A stretch of DNA of 64,000 nucleotides from Kutzneria sp044547355 (GCF_044547355.1 NZ_JBIUAG010000043.1:8603-72602); one strand, 5' to 3'. Shown: positions 8,196 through 17,561, numbered from the stretch's first letter. A program made the numbers and translations. Notes: generated from the letters alone by a model not told the origin.

Positions 8196-8978
8196 TCAGT
8201 GACCGGTCAGGGAGTTGATGTCGGCGACCTGGTCGGCCGGCGGGGCCTGCACGTCGACCTGGCCGCCCCAGTCGGTGTAGTGGATCTTGGCGGTGTACTT
8301 GTCGCCGGCCGCGGCGGTGACCTGAAGCGGCAGGTTCTCGTTGTTCAGCCACAGGTCCACGGTCATCGGCCCGGCCGCGCCGGCCAGCTGCGGCGGCAGG
8401 CCGGCCTGCACCTTGGCGGTGTCCACATCGACCGTGTAGTGGGTGACGGCCTGGCCGTCCAGGGTGGTCTTCTCGGTCTTGGTGACCTTGCCGCCCTGGG
8501 AGATCTGGTTCAGGAAGGTGGTCGGGTCGTTCTCCTGGGCCAGCTGGTCCAGGCCGCCGCTGATCAGCTTGGACAGCTCGTCGTCGGAGCCGCCCATCTT
8601 GATCCACGGCTTGTCGGAGTGCAGGAACTGGGCGGCGCTGGCCGGCGGCTTGACGTACGCGACTTTGTCGACCAGCCGCAGTTCCATGGCGCCGCCGGCG
8701 GTGCCCAGCTGCATGGCCATCTTCGAGGCGTCGCCGCCGAAGGAGCCCTGGCCGGTCATGGTGACGTGGGCGCCGCTGGTGTCGACGGTGGCGTCGATCT
8801 TGACGGTGCGGCTCTTCGAGGTGCTGGTCCTGGCCATCGCCACCAGCTGCACCGCGTCGGTGGACACGGTCGCCTGGTTGGCGGAGTTGTCCGGGGCCGG
8901 CGCGCCGGCGGTCTGGGTGCTGCACGCCCCCAGCGCCACTAACAGCGCGGCGCCAACACCGATTACGGACTTGCGCAC
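8196..8978 (-). CDS. Secreted lipoprotein, LppX/LprAFG-like
   Basis: 260 residues from the GTG at 8978. Signal peptide with lipobox LGAC (Cys19), then a Thr/Ser-rich linker and a beta-rich domain: SRTVKIDATVDTSG, GQGSFGGDASKMAMQLG, YVKPPAS, LDGQAVTHYTVDVDTAKV and DLWLNNENLPLQVTAA. This pattern resembles the LppX_LprAFG fold, which in mycobacteria carries lipids between the membrane and the envelope. The start overlaps the HAD phosphatase stop by one base (TAGTG) and has a GAGGGG ribosome site, so the two are translationally coupled. Confidence 0.75.
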   Translation of the reverse strand: MRKSVIGVGAALLVALGACSTQTAGAPAPDNSANQATVSTDAVQLVAMARTSTSKSRTVKIDATVDTSGAHVTMTGQGSFGGDASKMAMQLGTAGGAMELRLVDKVAYVKPPASAAQFLHSDKPWIKMGGSDDELSKLISGGLDQLAQENDPTTFLNQISQGGKVTKTEKTTLDGQAVTHYTVDVDTAKVQAGLPPQLAGAAGPMTVDLWLNNENLPLQVTAAAGDKYTAKIHYTDWGGQVDVQAPPADQVADINSLTGH

Positions 8979-9772
8979 TAGCTCATCCCCTCGTCGAGAA
9001 GTCGGTCGAGCACGGTCGCCACGCCATCCTCCGCGACGGTACCCGTCACCTCGTCGGCGGCGGCCCGAACGTCGGCCGCGGCATTGCCCATGGCCACGCC
9101 CAGCGCCGCCCAGCGGAGCATCGCGATGTCGTTGTGCCCGTCGCCGAAGGCCACGGTGGCCTGCGGGGACACGCCCAGCTCCAGGCGGAGCTGTTCGAGC
9201 GCGCTCGCCTTGGAGATGCCCTCGGCGACGACGGTCAGCCACGCGTCACTGTGATGGTCGTATGTCCACGTGACGCCCGCAATGTCAGAGACGTCCATCA
9301 GGTCGGCCAGTTGCTCCTTGGTGACGCCGTGCCAGTAGGCGACCATGCGCGTGGTCGGGGTCGCGCCCAGCTCCAGGTCGTCGACCTGCCGGCGGGTGCC
9401 GACGATGTCGCCGGGATAGCCGTCGCTGACCCGGTTGCCGACGCCGGGCTCCTCCAGCGAGAACACCACTCCGGGCAGCAGCGACCGCAGCCGGGCGATC
9501 ACCGGCGCCGGTTCGAAGGTGGCCAGCGCGATCACCTCGCCGGTGGCCAGGTCTAGCCGCACCGCGCCGTTGGAGCACAGCACGGTGCCGTCGGTGAAAC
9601 CAAGCAGGCTGATCACGTTGCGCACGCCGAGCACGGTGCGTCCGGTGGACAGCACCACATGCGCGCCGGCGGCGCGGGCTCTGGTTATGGCGGAGCGCAC
9701 GGCCGGCGAGATCACGCCGGTCGAGTCCAGGATCGTGCCGTCGACGTCAAGGGCGATGAGGGCAGGGCGCAC
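8978..9772 (-). CDS. HAD-superfamily phosphatase, Cof type
   Basis: 264 residues. ALDVDGTIL (catalytic Asp pair, residues 8-10), STGRT (motif II), the conserved lysine in GISKASAL, and FGDGHNDIAML (motif IV) give the complete HAD set. A large cap of about 100 residues (type IIB) sits between motifs II and III. Such enzymes dephosphorylate sugar phosphates or flavin and pyridoxal phosphates. Coupling to the downstream lipoprotein is evident from the one-base overlap, though the functional link is unclear. Confidence 0.88.
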   Translation of the reverse strand: MRPALIALDVDGTILDSTGVISPAVRSAITRARAAGAHVVLSTGRTVLGVRNVISLLGFTDGTVLCSNGAVRLDLATGEVIALATFEPAPVIARLRSLLPGVVFSLEEPGVGNRVSDGYPGDIVGTRRQVDDLELGATPTTRMVAYWHGVTKEQLADLMDVSDIAGVTWTYDHHSDAWLTVVAEGISKASALEQLRLELGVSPQATVAFGDGHNDIAMLRWAALGVAMGNAAADVRAAADEVTGTVAEDGVATVLDRLLDEGMS

Positions 9773-9824
9773 AACACGGAGCGTAACTACCCCTGCGGGG
9801 TGAATCCGCTGTGACCGCGATCAC

Positions 9825-9847
9825 CGAAACGGTAATGGGTCGTTTCG
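9825..9847. promoter_or_regulatory. Inverted repeat upstream of the lipase gene
   Basis: CGAAACG, nine bases, CGTTTCG. It lies 51 bp before the lipase GTG, in the 126-bp gap between the divergent HAD and lipase genes. It could be an operator. No regulator is identified. Confidence 0.3.
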
Positions 9848-9898
9848 CATTATGCGCGCCGGCAACGGGGCCGGCGCCTGCGGAAGCGGAGGGCGTCC

Positions 9899-10813
9899 GT
9901 GGGTCCTGTCGCACGCTCCCTGACCGGGCTGGCCCTGGTCACGGCTGCTTTGATCGCCACCACCTCGACCGCGTCGGCGAGCGAGTCCGCCGCCGGCCCG
10001 GCCCAGCCCAACATCGCCGCGGCGGCGTTGTACGCACTCAGTCACCCGACCGCCTCACCGCCGGGGTCGAACGACTTCTCCTGCAAGCCGACCGCCGCCC
10101 ACCCGCGGCCGGTCGTGCTGTCCAACGGCACCGGCGCCAACGCCTACGACGACTGGGCGGGGCTGTCCGGAGTGCTCAAACGGGACGGCTACTGCGTGTT
10201 CGCGCCCAATCTCGGCGGTCCCGAGGGCGGCATGTTCCAGGCCCTTGGGGACATCCCCACCACGGCCGGCCAGTTCGGCCAGTACATCGACAAGGTGCTC
10301 GCCGCCACCGGCGCGTCCACAGTGGACATCGTCGGTCACTCCCAGGGCGGCATGATGCCCCGCTACTACCTCCGCAATCTCGGCGGGGCGAGCAAGGTCG
10401 GCACGCTGGTCGGCCTGGCGCCGTCCAACCACGGCACGGATCTGGACGGCCTGGTCACGGCCGTGCGGAAACTGCCCGGCGGCGGCGACTTCGCCGACGG
10501 CGTGGTCGGCGTGGTCTGCCCGGCCTGTGTGCAACAGGAGGTCGGCTCCAGCTTCATCACCAGCCTCAACGGCGGCGGCGACACCATGCCCGGGGTCAAC
10601 TACACCGTCATCGCCACCCGCACCGACGAAGTGGTCACGCCGTACACCTCGGCCTACCTGTCCGGCTCGAAGGTGACCAACCTGCGGCTCCAGGACTACT
10701 GCCTGCTCGACGGCACCGAACACATCAACATCACCTACGACCACATCGCGATCCAGCTGGTGCGCAACGCGCTCGATCCCGCGCACGCCTGGACGCCGAA
10801 CTGCCTGACCTAG
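9899..10813 (+). CDS. Secreted lipase/esterase, alpha/beta hydrolase (class 2 type)
   Basis: 304 residues. GTG start with GGAGGG at 9888-9893. A signal peptide ends near ASA at residue 27. NGTGANAYDDWAGL forms the oxyanion region, and VDIVGHSQGGMMPRYYL contains the nucleophile Ser in GHSQG. A later Asp (TRTDEVVTPY) and His (EHINITYDHIAI) supply a plausible triad. Four Cys residues after the signal peptide may form disulfides. It resembles streptomycete triacylglycerol lipases of the LipE/EstA group and is probably exported to degrade lipids or esters. Confidence 0.85.
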   Translation: MGPVARSLTGLALVTAALIATTSTASASESAAGPAQPNIAAAALYALSHPTASPPGSNDFSCKPTAAHPRPVVLSNGTGANAYDDWAGLSGVLKRDGYCVFAPNLGGPEGGMFQALGDIPTTAGQFGQYIDKVLAATGASTVDIVGHSQGGMMPRYYLRNLGGASKVGTLVGLAPSNHGTDLDGLVTAVRKLPGGGDFADGVVGVVCPACVQQEVGSSFITSLNGGGDTMPGVNYTVIATRTDEVVTPYTSAYLSGSKVTNLRLQDYCLLDGTEHINITYDHIAIQLVRNALDPAHAWTPNCLT

Positions 10814-10843
10814 CCGGACATCCCTGTCCTGATCCGGCCCGGA

Positions 10844-11509
10844 TCACACGTCGCCGGGTCGGACCAGCCCCGTCTCGTAGGCCAGCACCACGGCCTGCAC
10901 CCGGTCCCGCAGCTCCAGCTTGGCCAGGATGCGGCCGACATGCGTCTTCACCGTGGCCTCGGACAGGAACAGCTTCTGGGCCAGCTCGGTGTTGGAAAGG
11001 CCCTTGGCGATCAGCACCAGCACCTCGCGCTCACGTTCGGTGAGCACGTCCAGCACGGTGGCGTCGCGCAGCTCGCCGCCGCCGGACGGGCCGAGGAACC
11101 GGTCCAGCAGCCGCTTGGTCACGCTGGGCGAGACCACCGCGTCGCCGCTGGCCACCGCCCGCAGCGCCGAGACCAGGTCGGCCGGCGGGGTGTCCTTGAG
11201 CAGGAAGCCGCTGGCCCCGTTGCGCAGCGCCGACAGGGCGTACTCGTCCATGTCGAACGTGGTCATCACCAGCACCTTGGCCGTGCCGGCCTCGGTGATC
11301 TGCTTGGTCGCCTCCACCCCGTCCAGCCGTGGCATGCGCACGTCCATCAGCACCACGTCGGGCCGCAGCTCGTCGGCCAGCCGCACCGCGTCCACGCCGT
11401 CCGCGGCCTCGCCGATCACCTCCAGGTCCTCCTGCGCGTTGAGCACCATGCGGAAGCCCATCCGCATCAGTTCCTGGTCGTCAACCAGCAGAACTCGGAT
11501 CACGGCCAT
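10844..11509 (-). CDS. LuxR/NarL-family response regulator
   Basis: 221 residues. The receiver domain has VDDQ near the N-terminus, phosphoacceptor Asp in VVLMDVRMP, and the TTFD and KD motifs. The C-terminal HTH reads LTEREREVLVLIAKGLSNTELAQKL. It shares one base with the end of the histidine kinase gene directly upstream, so it forms a cognate pair with it. Targets are unknown. Confidence 0.93.
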   Translation of the reverse strand: MAVIRVLLVDDQELMRMGFRMVLNAQEDLEVIGEAADGVDAVRLADELRPDVVLMDVRMPRLDGVEATKQITEAGTAKVLVMTTFDMDEYALSALRNGASGFLLKDTPPADLVSALRAVASGDAVVSPSVTKRLLDRFLGPSGGGELRDATVLDVLTEREREVLVLIAKGLSNTELAQKLFLSEATVKTHVGRILAKLELRDRVQAVVLAYETGLVRPGDV

Positions 11510-12726
11510 CAGACTAGGGGGCCCGCCGCCGCGCCCACCGGCAGCACGGCGTGAACACGCCAGCCGCCGCCCGGCCGCGGCCCGGCCTCCAGGCTGCCGC
11601 CCAGCACGCCGGCCCGCTCCCGCATGCCGATCAGGCCGTTGCCGCCGGAAAGGCCGGACAGCTCACGGGGCGTGCCGAAGCCGTTGTCGTCCACGACCAC
11701 GCTGATCTGGTCGTCGGTCCTGGTCACGAACACGTCCGCGGACGCGCTGCCGCCGGCGTGCTTGAGCGAGTTGGTCAGCGCCTCCTGCACGATCCGGTAG
11801 ACCGACAGGCCCACGCCCGCCGGCAGCTCGTTCAGGTCGCCGCGCAGGGTCAGGGTCACCGGCAGGCCGGCCGAGCGGACCTGCTCGGCCAGCTGCGGCA
11901 GCGCGCCGGTGTCCGGCTGCGGCACCCGGTCGGTCTCGCTGTCCGACTCGTTGCGCATCAGGCCGAGCAGCCGGCGCAGCTCGCCCAGCGCCTGCCGGCC
12001 GGTGTCGGAGATGGTGGTCAGCGCCATCTGCGCCATCTGCGGATCGGACTGCAGCGCGTAGCTGGCTCCGTCGGCCTGCACGACCATCACGCTCACCGCG
12101 TGCGCGACCACGTCGTGCAGCTCGCGGGCGATCCGGCTGCGTTCCTCGGCCACGGCGATGCGGGCCTGCTGGTCCCGTTCGACCTCGAGCAGCTTCAGCC
12201 GCTCCATCAGCTCCACGTTGAGCGCGCGGCGGGCCCCGACGAACTCGCCGACCGCCCAGCAGAAGCCGAACACACACACGACCATGAAGAAGGACAGGGC
12301 GATCGCGGCCGGCTGCTGGACCCGCCAGATCTCCCACAACACGGTGCCCAGCAGCAGCCAGGCCGCGTAGATCACGCCCTGCCGCCGGCCGACGTAGGCG
12401 ACCATCGTGTAGAGCGCCACGCCCAGCGCGAAGTCGGCCGGCCGGATCGGCACGCCGTTCATGAAGCCGTACTCGTCGTAGGTGACGTTGTGGGTGACCA
12501 GCTGGGCGAAGCCGGCGATCAGGATGATGTTGCAGACCAGCTTGGGCCGGGCCCGGCGGAAGATCAGCGGGCCCCACAGGAACAGACCGACCAGCAGGTA
12601 GACCCCGCGCGGGGTGTCGCCAAGGCTGTTGGCGGTGGTCGCGAGGTCGGGAAGGCCGAGCAGCCCGGCGATCAGGGAGTCCCCGAACACCGGGTGAGCA
12701 CGCATCCACAGGCTCAGCCGTCGCAC
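11509..12726 (-). CDS. Sensor histidine kinase of the adjacent response regulator
   Basis: 405 residues. Five or six hydrophobic segments (about residues 15-175) precede a coiled-coil linker (VELMERLKLLEVERDQQARIAVAEER). The phosphoacceptor His is in RELHDVVAHAV. The HATPase_c domain ends with a GGNGLIGMRERAG glycine loop. The gene overlaps the regulator gene by one base and is divergent from the GTPase cluster at 12798. The membrane-embedded N-terminus suggests it senses envelope stress or a membrane compound, as is usual for this type; this is inference. Confidence 0.92.
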   Translation of the reverse strand: MRRLSLWMRAHPVFGDSLIAGLLGLPDLATTANSLGDTPRGVYLLVGLFLWGPLIFRRARPKLVCNIILIAGFAQLVTHNVTYDEYGFMNGVPIRPADFALGVALYTMVAYVGRRQGVIYAAWLLLGTVLWEIWRVQQPAAIALSFFMVVCVFGFCWAVGEFVGARRALNVELMERLKLLEVERDQQARIAVAEERSRIARELHDVVAHAVSVMVVQADGASYALQSDPQMAQMALTTISDTGRQALGELRRLLGLMRNESDSETDRVPQPDTGALPQLAEQVRSAGLPVTLTLRGDLNELPAGVGLSVYRIVQEALTNSLKHAGGSASADVFVTRTDDQISVVVDDNGFGTPRELSGLSGGNGLIGMRERAGVLGGSLEAGPRPGGGWRVHAVLPVGAAAGPLV

Positions 12727-12797
12727 CAGAACAGCCTAGAAGCGCGACCCGGCCGCCAGCGTCCCTCTGGGGTACGACTACCGCCTGCTACCCCAGA

Positions 12798-14336
12798 ATG
12801 AGTGATCCACATCGGCGGCATGGCACCATCTGCCGGGTGACGTCCTGCATGGCCGGGCCGCTGTCGGCCGCGGTGGCGCGGTTGGTGGCGACGCTGCGGC
12901 CGCAGGTCGGCCCGGCCACCGCCGCCGGCTTCGACGAGGTGGCGCGCCGGCTGTCCGCGCCGTTGCAGGTGGCCGTGGCCGGGCGCATCAAATCCGGCAA
13001 GTCCACCCTGGTCAACGCCCTGATCGGCCGGCGGGTGGCACCGGTCGGCGTCGGCGAGTGCACCCGGCTGGTGACCCGCTTCCAGTACGGCGCGGTGGAC
13101 CGGATCGAAGTGGTCGGCGTGGACGGCTCGCGCCGGGTGCTGCCCTTCGACGCCGACGGCATGATCCCGGCCGACCTGGACGTGGATCTGGACACCGTGT
13201 CCCACCTTGAGGCGTACCTCACCAACGAGGTGCTGCGGGACCTCACCGTGATCGACACTCCCGGGCTCGGCTCGCTGGACTCGGACTCGGTCTCCCGGAC
13301 CGAGAAGGTGCTGGACCAGGTCTCGCAGGACGCGGTCGCCGGGGCCGAGGCCGTGCTCTACGTGTTCACCCAGACCGTGCGCGCCGACGACCGGGACACG
13401 CTGCGGGCCTTCACCGCGGCCACCGCCGGCCGCGAGGCCGGTCCGGTCAACGCGATCGCCGTGCTGAACAAGGCCGACACCGTTGCGCCGGAGTCGGTCG
13501 CCGGCTCGGACGGCGACGTCCGGCGGGCGGCCGAGATCCTGGCCGGCAAGCAGGCCGCCGCGCTGCGACCTCGGGTCGCCGACGTGCTGCCGGTGATGGG
13601 GCTGCTGGCCGAGTCGGCCGAGACCGGGGCGTTCACCTCGGCCGACGCCGACGCGCTGCGGGCCCTGGCCGAGCTGGACGAGGCCAGCTGGACGACCATG
13701 CTGATGTCGGCCGACCTGTTCACCACCTGGGAATGCGCGGTGCCGGCCGCGACCCGGTCCCGGCTGCTGGCCAAGCTCGACCTGTACGGCATCGACCGCG
13801 CCGTGCGGGCCGTCCGCGCCGAGCCCGGCATCGCCGCCGGTGCCCTGCGCCGGGCGCTGCTCGACGCGTCCGGGCTCGACGCCGTGCGGGCCAAGCTGGA
13901 CGCCGTGTTCCGGGCCCGCGCCGACGGCATCAAGGCCGCCGCCGCGCTGGCGTCGATCACCGCCCTGGCTGCCAGCGACCCGGGCGAGCGGCAGCGGGTG
14001 CACGACGCCATCGAGCAGCTGCTCGGCCGGCCCGAGGCGCATCAGCTGCGGCTGCTGGAGGCGTTGACGCTGATCGCCGCCAATGCCGTGACCATGCCCG
14101 AGGACCTGGCCGACGAGGTGCTGCGGGTCGGCGGGTCCGGCGACATCCCGACCCAGCTGGGCCTGGTCGGCCGGCCGCCGCACGAGCTCATGGCCTACGC
14201 GCTGGAACGGGCCGGCTGGTGGCGGTCGTTCGCCTCGTTCGGGGCCACTCCCGCGCAAAGCCGCGTCGCGCACGTCGTGCATCGGGCATATTTCCTCATC
14301 TGGCAGCAACTGAGGGGGGCCGGTGGAGGCGCTTGA
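12798..14336 (+). CDS. Dynamin-like GTPase, IniC-type
   Basis: 512 residues from ATG 12798; a GTG at 12837 or the ATG at 12849 are alternative starts and no clear ribosome site decides. G1 is GRIKSGKST, switch/G2 Thr lies in GECTRLVTRF, G3 is DTPGLGS and G4 is NKAD. The order and spacing match mycobacterial IniC (about 490 residues), one of the isoniazid-inducible dynamin-like proteins. The helical C-terminal half shows no obvious membrane span. It is the first gene of an operon whose next two genes overlap, including a second GTPase; bacterial dynamins often work as such pairs at the membrane. Confidence 0.85.
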   Translation: MSDPHRRHGTICRVTSCMAGPLSAAVARLVATLRPQVGPATAAGFDEVARRLSAPLQVAVAGRIKSGKSTLVNALIGRRVAPVGVGECTRLVTRFQYGAVDRIEVVGVDGSRRVLPFDADGMIPADLDVDLDTVSHLEAYLTNEVLRDLTVIDTPGLGSLDSDSVSRTEKVLDQVSQDAVAGAEAVLYVFTQTVRADDRDTLRAFTAATAGREAGPVNAIAVLNKADTVAPESVAGSDGDVRRAAEILAGKQAAALRPRVADVLPVMGLLAESAETGAFTSADADALRALAELDEASWTTMLMSADLFTTWECAVPAATRSRLLAKLDLYGIDRAVRAVRAEPGIAAGALRRALLDASGLDAVRAKLDAVFRARADGIKAAAALASITALAASDPGERQRVHDAIEQLLGRPEAHQLRLLEALTLIAANAVTMPEDLADEVLRVGGSGDIPTQLGLVGRPPHELMAYALERAGWWRSFASFGATPAQSRVAHVVHRAYFLIWQQLRGAGGGA

Positions 14337-14625
14337 CGAGCGCATGGCGTTGATCAGGCTCTGTCTGTACGCCCTGGACCGGGCACGCAGCGCCGGCGTG
14401 GTCGAGCGGCTGGAGGCCGGGCTCGCCGAGGTCGGCGTGCAGGCGGTGCGTCCGGACGGCGAGCGGTTCGATCCGTCGGCGCATGAGGCCGGCGGGGCCG
14501 AGCCGACCGACGACCCGGCCCTGGTCGGGCTGGTCGCCGAGACCGAGGTCCCCGGCTTCACCGACCGCGGCCAGCCGCTGCGGGCCCCAATCGTGATCGT
14601 CTACGTGGCCCGGGATTCCTTGTGA
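14323..14625 (+). CDS. Small GrpE-like protein between two dynamin GTPases
   Basis: 100 residues from a GTG that lies inside the end of the previous gene (14-bp overlap). A helical N-terminal half (LIRLCLYALDRARSAGVVERLEAGLAEVGV) is followed by a small beta segment, VAETEVPGFTDRGQPLRAPIVIVYV, which resembles the C-terminal beta domain of GrpE. The long coiled-coil of true GrpE is missing. GrpE releases ADP from Hsp70, but no Hsp70 gene is present here, so the partner may instead be one of the GTPases. The stop overlaps the next start by 4 bp. Confidence 0.6.
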   Translation: MEALDERMALIRLCLYALDRARSAGVVERLEAGLAEVGVQAVRPDGERFDPSAHEAGGAEPTDDPALVGLVAETEVPGFTDRGQPLRAPIVIVYVARDSL

Positions 14626-16445
14626 CGCCGCCGACTCCGCAGCTGCCGCAGCTGGTCAAGCAGGCCCGGGAACGGCTGGCGACGCTGCTGCGCGAGCACG
14701 ACAAACGGGCCGCCGACCAGGTCGACCGGCTGCTGGCCCGCCGGGACGACACGCCGTCGATCGTCGTCGTCGGCGAGACCAACCGGGGCAAGAGTTCCCT
14801 GGTCAACGCCCTGATCGCCACGCCGGGACTGTCCCCTGTGGACGCCGACGTGGCCACCGCGACCTACCTCGTGCTGCGGCACGGCCCGCAGTGGTCGGCC
14901 TCGGCCGGCTACGCCGAGCCGATCGACATCCCCATCGAGGATCTCGGCCGCTGGGTCACCGGCGGCGAGCAGCAGCCGCCTCGGTGCGTCGACGTGCGGG
15001 CCCCGATTCCCTTGCTGCAACGACTGTCCATTGTGGACACTCCTGGCGTCGGCGGCCTCAACTCCATGCACGGGGAGCTGGCCGCCGAGGCCGCCGCCAC
15101 CGCGACCGCGCTGCTGTTCGTGGTCGACGCCTCGTCCCCGTTCACCAAGGGGGAACTGGACTTTCTCGCCGCCGTGGGCGAACGCGTGGAGACGGTGCTG
15201 TTCGCACTGACCAAAGTGGACCAGTTCCGGGGCTGGCGGGAGATCCTCGACGCCGACCAGCGGCTGCTGGCCGAGCACGCCCCCCGCTTCGCCGGCGCGA
15301 AATTCCACGCCGTGTCGCCCCGGATGTTCGAGATGGCGGCGAAGGCGCCCAACCCCGCGGCGCTGAATTCTGGGGCGCTCAGCATGCTGCGGGAGAAGTC
15401 CGGCATCGGTGATCTTCAGGTCGCCGTGCAGGAACTGGTCGTCGGCCGCTCCCTGATGCTGGCCGAGGCCAACGCCCTGCGCACCCTGACCACCGCCATC
15501 GGCGAGGTCGAGGTCCGGCTGCGGGCGTCGGCCCGGGCGCTGGACACCGGCCACGACGAGGCCGACGCGCTGCGGGCCCGCCGCGACCGGCTCGCCGCCG
15601 AGCGCAAGTCGTCCACCCGAAGCTGGCAGGTCAAGCTCCGCACCGAGATCCAGCGGGCCCGGCTGGAGTCGCTGCACGAGGTCAGCCGACAGATCCGGGA
15701 CGCCCAGTCCTGGTTCCGCCAGGCCATCGACGCCGCCGACCGGGACGCCCTGGCCGCCCTGCCCCAGCAGCTGGACGCTGCCCTCCAGGTGATCTCCGCG
15801 CGGATCAACGCCGTGCTCGCCGACCGTCTCGGCCGCGCCGCCGACGCCGCGCTGGCCGAGCTCTTCGCCGCCGACGAGCTGGCCGTCATCCGCGCCCAGT
15901 TCGCCCGCGGCGACCAGCCGCCCGTGCTGCTGCGGGCCCCCGAGAAGCGCGCCGCCACCGCCGAGGACCGGCTGCTGGTGTTCATGGGCATCTCCGGCGG
16001 CATGGGCGCCGGCCGCATCGCCGCCCTGCCCCTGGCCGGCCTCGCCGCCCTGAATCCCATCGTGCTGCCCGTGACCATCGTGCTCGGGCTCGGGGCCGGC
16101 TACTGGATGGCCCGCACCCGCAAACACCTGGCCGACAAGCAACACCTTCGACAGTGGCTCTCCGACGCACTCGCCGACGCCCGCTCCACCCTCGACCAGC
16201 TGGTGTCCGAGCAGCTCATCGACGCCGAGGGGCAGCTGTCGCTGGCCCTGGACGAGGCGCTGACCGGGCGTGTCGAGGCCATCGAGGAGGAGCTGCGGGA
16301 GGTCGACCGGGCCCTCAAGCTCGACGCCGCCGACCGGGCCGCCCGGCAGCAGTCCGTCGCCCACGACCTGGCCGACGTCACCGCCGCCCGTGACCGTGGC
16401 GAGGCCCTGCTCACCACCATCCGGCAGCTTCGGGACCGGGGCTGA
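14622..16445 (+). CDS. Dynamin-like GTPase, IniA-type, with membrane paddle
   Basis: 607 residues. G1 GETNRGKSS, G3 DTPGVGG and G4 TKVD are intact. Long helical segments (residues about 310-420) follow, then a hydrophobic pair of helices at about 445-490 (GGMGAGRIAALPLAGLAAL and PIVLPVTIVLGLGAGYW) that should insert in the membrane. A final coiled coil (LDEALTGRVEAIEEELREVDRAL) ends the protein. This is the layout of IniA-like bacterial dynamins, which remodel or protect the membrane. The GTG start overlaps the GrpE-like gene by 4 bp, so the three proteins are co-translated. Confidence 0.85.
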   Translation: MTPPTPQLPQLVKQARERLATLLREHDKRAADQVDRLLARRDDTPSIVVVGETNRGKSSLVNALIATPGLSPVDADVATATYLVLRHGPQWSASAGYAEPIDIPIEDLGRWVTGGEQQPPRCVDVRAPIPLLQRLSIVDTPGVGGLNSMHGELAAEAAATATALLFVVDASSPFTKGELDFLAAVGERVETVLFALTKVDQFRGWREILDADQRLLAEHAPRFAGAKFHAVSPRMFEMAAKAPNPAALNSGALSMLREKSGIGDLQVAVQELVVGRSLMLAEANALRTLTTAIGEVEVRLRASARALDTGHDEADALRARRDRLAAERKSSTRSWQVKLRTEIQRARLESLHEVSRQIRDAQSWFRQAIDAADRDALAALPQQLDAALQVISARINAVLADRLGRAADAALAELFAADELAVIRAQFARGDQPPVLLRAPEKRAATAEDRLLVFMGISGGMGAGRIAALPLAGLAALNPIVLPVTIVLGLGAGYWMARTRKHLADKQHLRQWLSDALADARSTLDQLVSEQLIDAEGQLSLALDEALTGRVEAIEEELREVDRALKLDAADRAARQQSVAHDLADVTAARDRGEALLTTIRQLRDRG

Positions 16446-16516
16446 CTGGTTGTGGGAACCGATCCGCCCTACCGTGAGTCCAATCGGCACAAACCAGCGG
16501 AGACGGGGGTAGAGCG

Positions 16517-17185
16517 GTGTACATCGACAACAGCGGCGCCGACGGTCACGAGCTGAAGATCGAGGTCGACGGCCACGAGTACACCGACGAGGCCACCGAG
16601 AGCTACCACCACGACGGCGCCCTGGACACCGCCGACGTGGACGGCGAGGACGGCGGGCACACCGCCTACACCGACACCGACCACGACGGCACCGCCGACC
16701 TGGCCACCCGCTACGACAACACCGGCCACGTCGTCGGCGAGGCCCACTACAACTCCGCCACCGGCCAGTGGACCCAGTCCTCCGCCGGCTCCGGCATGAT
16801 CGTCGACACCGCCCAGGGCCAGCAGAACGTCGGGCCCGCCACCACCGACACCGACGGCGACGGCGCCAACGACACCGCCGTCGTCACCGACGCCGAGGGC
16901 AACACCTTCCTCTACACCGACACCGACGGCGACGGCAAAGCCGACTACGCCATGGAGATCGCCTCCGACGGCCAGGTCACCATCTCCCACCACACCGGCG
17001 ACCACCAGTGGACCCCGGTCGAACACGGCCACCTCGACGGCAGCGGCAACTACCAGAAGGACAGCTCCGCCAACCCCCTGCTCACCTTCGGCGCCGACGA
17101 CCACTCCTGGGGCGGCGCCTCACAACCGGCCCCCGACGGCCAGGGCCTCGTCCGCACCGACCCCGCCACCGGCGAGTGGACCTGA
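16517..17185 (+). CDS. Acidic repeat protein with DxDxDG motifs (DUF6802-like)
   Basis: 222 residues, very rich in Asp, Thr, Gly and His with few basic residues. Three calcium-loop-like repeats are visible: YTDTDHDGTADLA, TTDTDGDGANDTA and YTDTDGDGKADYA, spaced about 65 and 20 residues apart. No signal peptide or membrane helix is present, although related acidic repeats are commonly extracellular. It begins 71 bp after the IniA-like gene with GGAG/GGGG upstream and is probably part of that operon. Family assignment to DUF6802 is from memory of the motif and is tentative; calcium binding is inferred. Confidence 0.7.
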   Translation: MYIDNSGADGHELKIEVDGHEYTDEATESYHHDGALDTADVDGEDGGHTAYTDTDHDGTADLATRYDNTGHVVGEAHYNSATGQWTQSSAGSGMIVDTAQGQQNVGPATTDTDGDGANDTAVVTDAEGNTFLYTDTDGDGKADYAMEIASDGQVTISHHTGDHQWTPVEHGHLDGSGNYQKDSSANPLLTFGADDHSWGGASQPAPDGQGLVRTDPATGEWT

Positions 17186-17336
17186 CCAGGGGTCTTCTCC
17201 GCACTGCCGCATCGCATGGGCTGGCGACTCCCCCGCCCAGACCGACGTCGCCCGCAGTCCACCAAAGCCTGGTACACCCAGCCTGCCGCCCCCGAGAGGA
17301 ACCAACCCCGACCAGCACGCCCAGGCCCGACTGAAG

Positions 17337-17449
17337 CCCATCCCCCACCACTCCCTGGGGTGGCCGCCCCGTCGCCAGCCTACCCAAGGCGCCCGGAAGT
17401 CGACCTTGAACTGGGCGGCCCTGTGGACAACTCCGAGGCCTGTGGACAA
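17337..17449 (+). repeat. Dispersed intergenic element, copy A
   Basis: The left block (17337-17384, CCCATCCCCCACC ... GCCAGCCTACC) matches the same block in copies B, C and D. The right end holds two exact TGTGGACAA sequences (17422-17430 and 17441-17449), the reverse complement of the actinobacterial DnaA box TTGTCCACA. A degenerate third (GGGACAA) follows. The copy lies free between the acidic repeat protein gene and pckG. Confidence 0.7.
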
Positions 17450-17561
17450 CCGGGACAAGCCGATCGTGGGTAAGCCTGGACACATCCTCGATACCATCAG
17501 GTGTCGGGGATGTCTCTTTTTCCGTCGACAAATTCGGCGGGGTGATCCACGTGGTCCGTCA

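Noticed and set aside
10832..10846. Palindrome GATCCGG-C-CCGGATC between the convergent lipase and response-regulator genes
   Set aside because: The stem is short with a one-base loop and runs into the regulator stop codon, so I could not support a terminator or operator call.
17120..17531. Minus-strand frames of 125-149 codons before pckG
   Set aside because: They cover repeat copy A and a noncoding stretch, have no good ribosome site, and share no recognisable motif.
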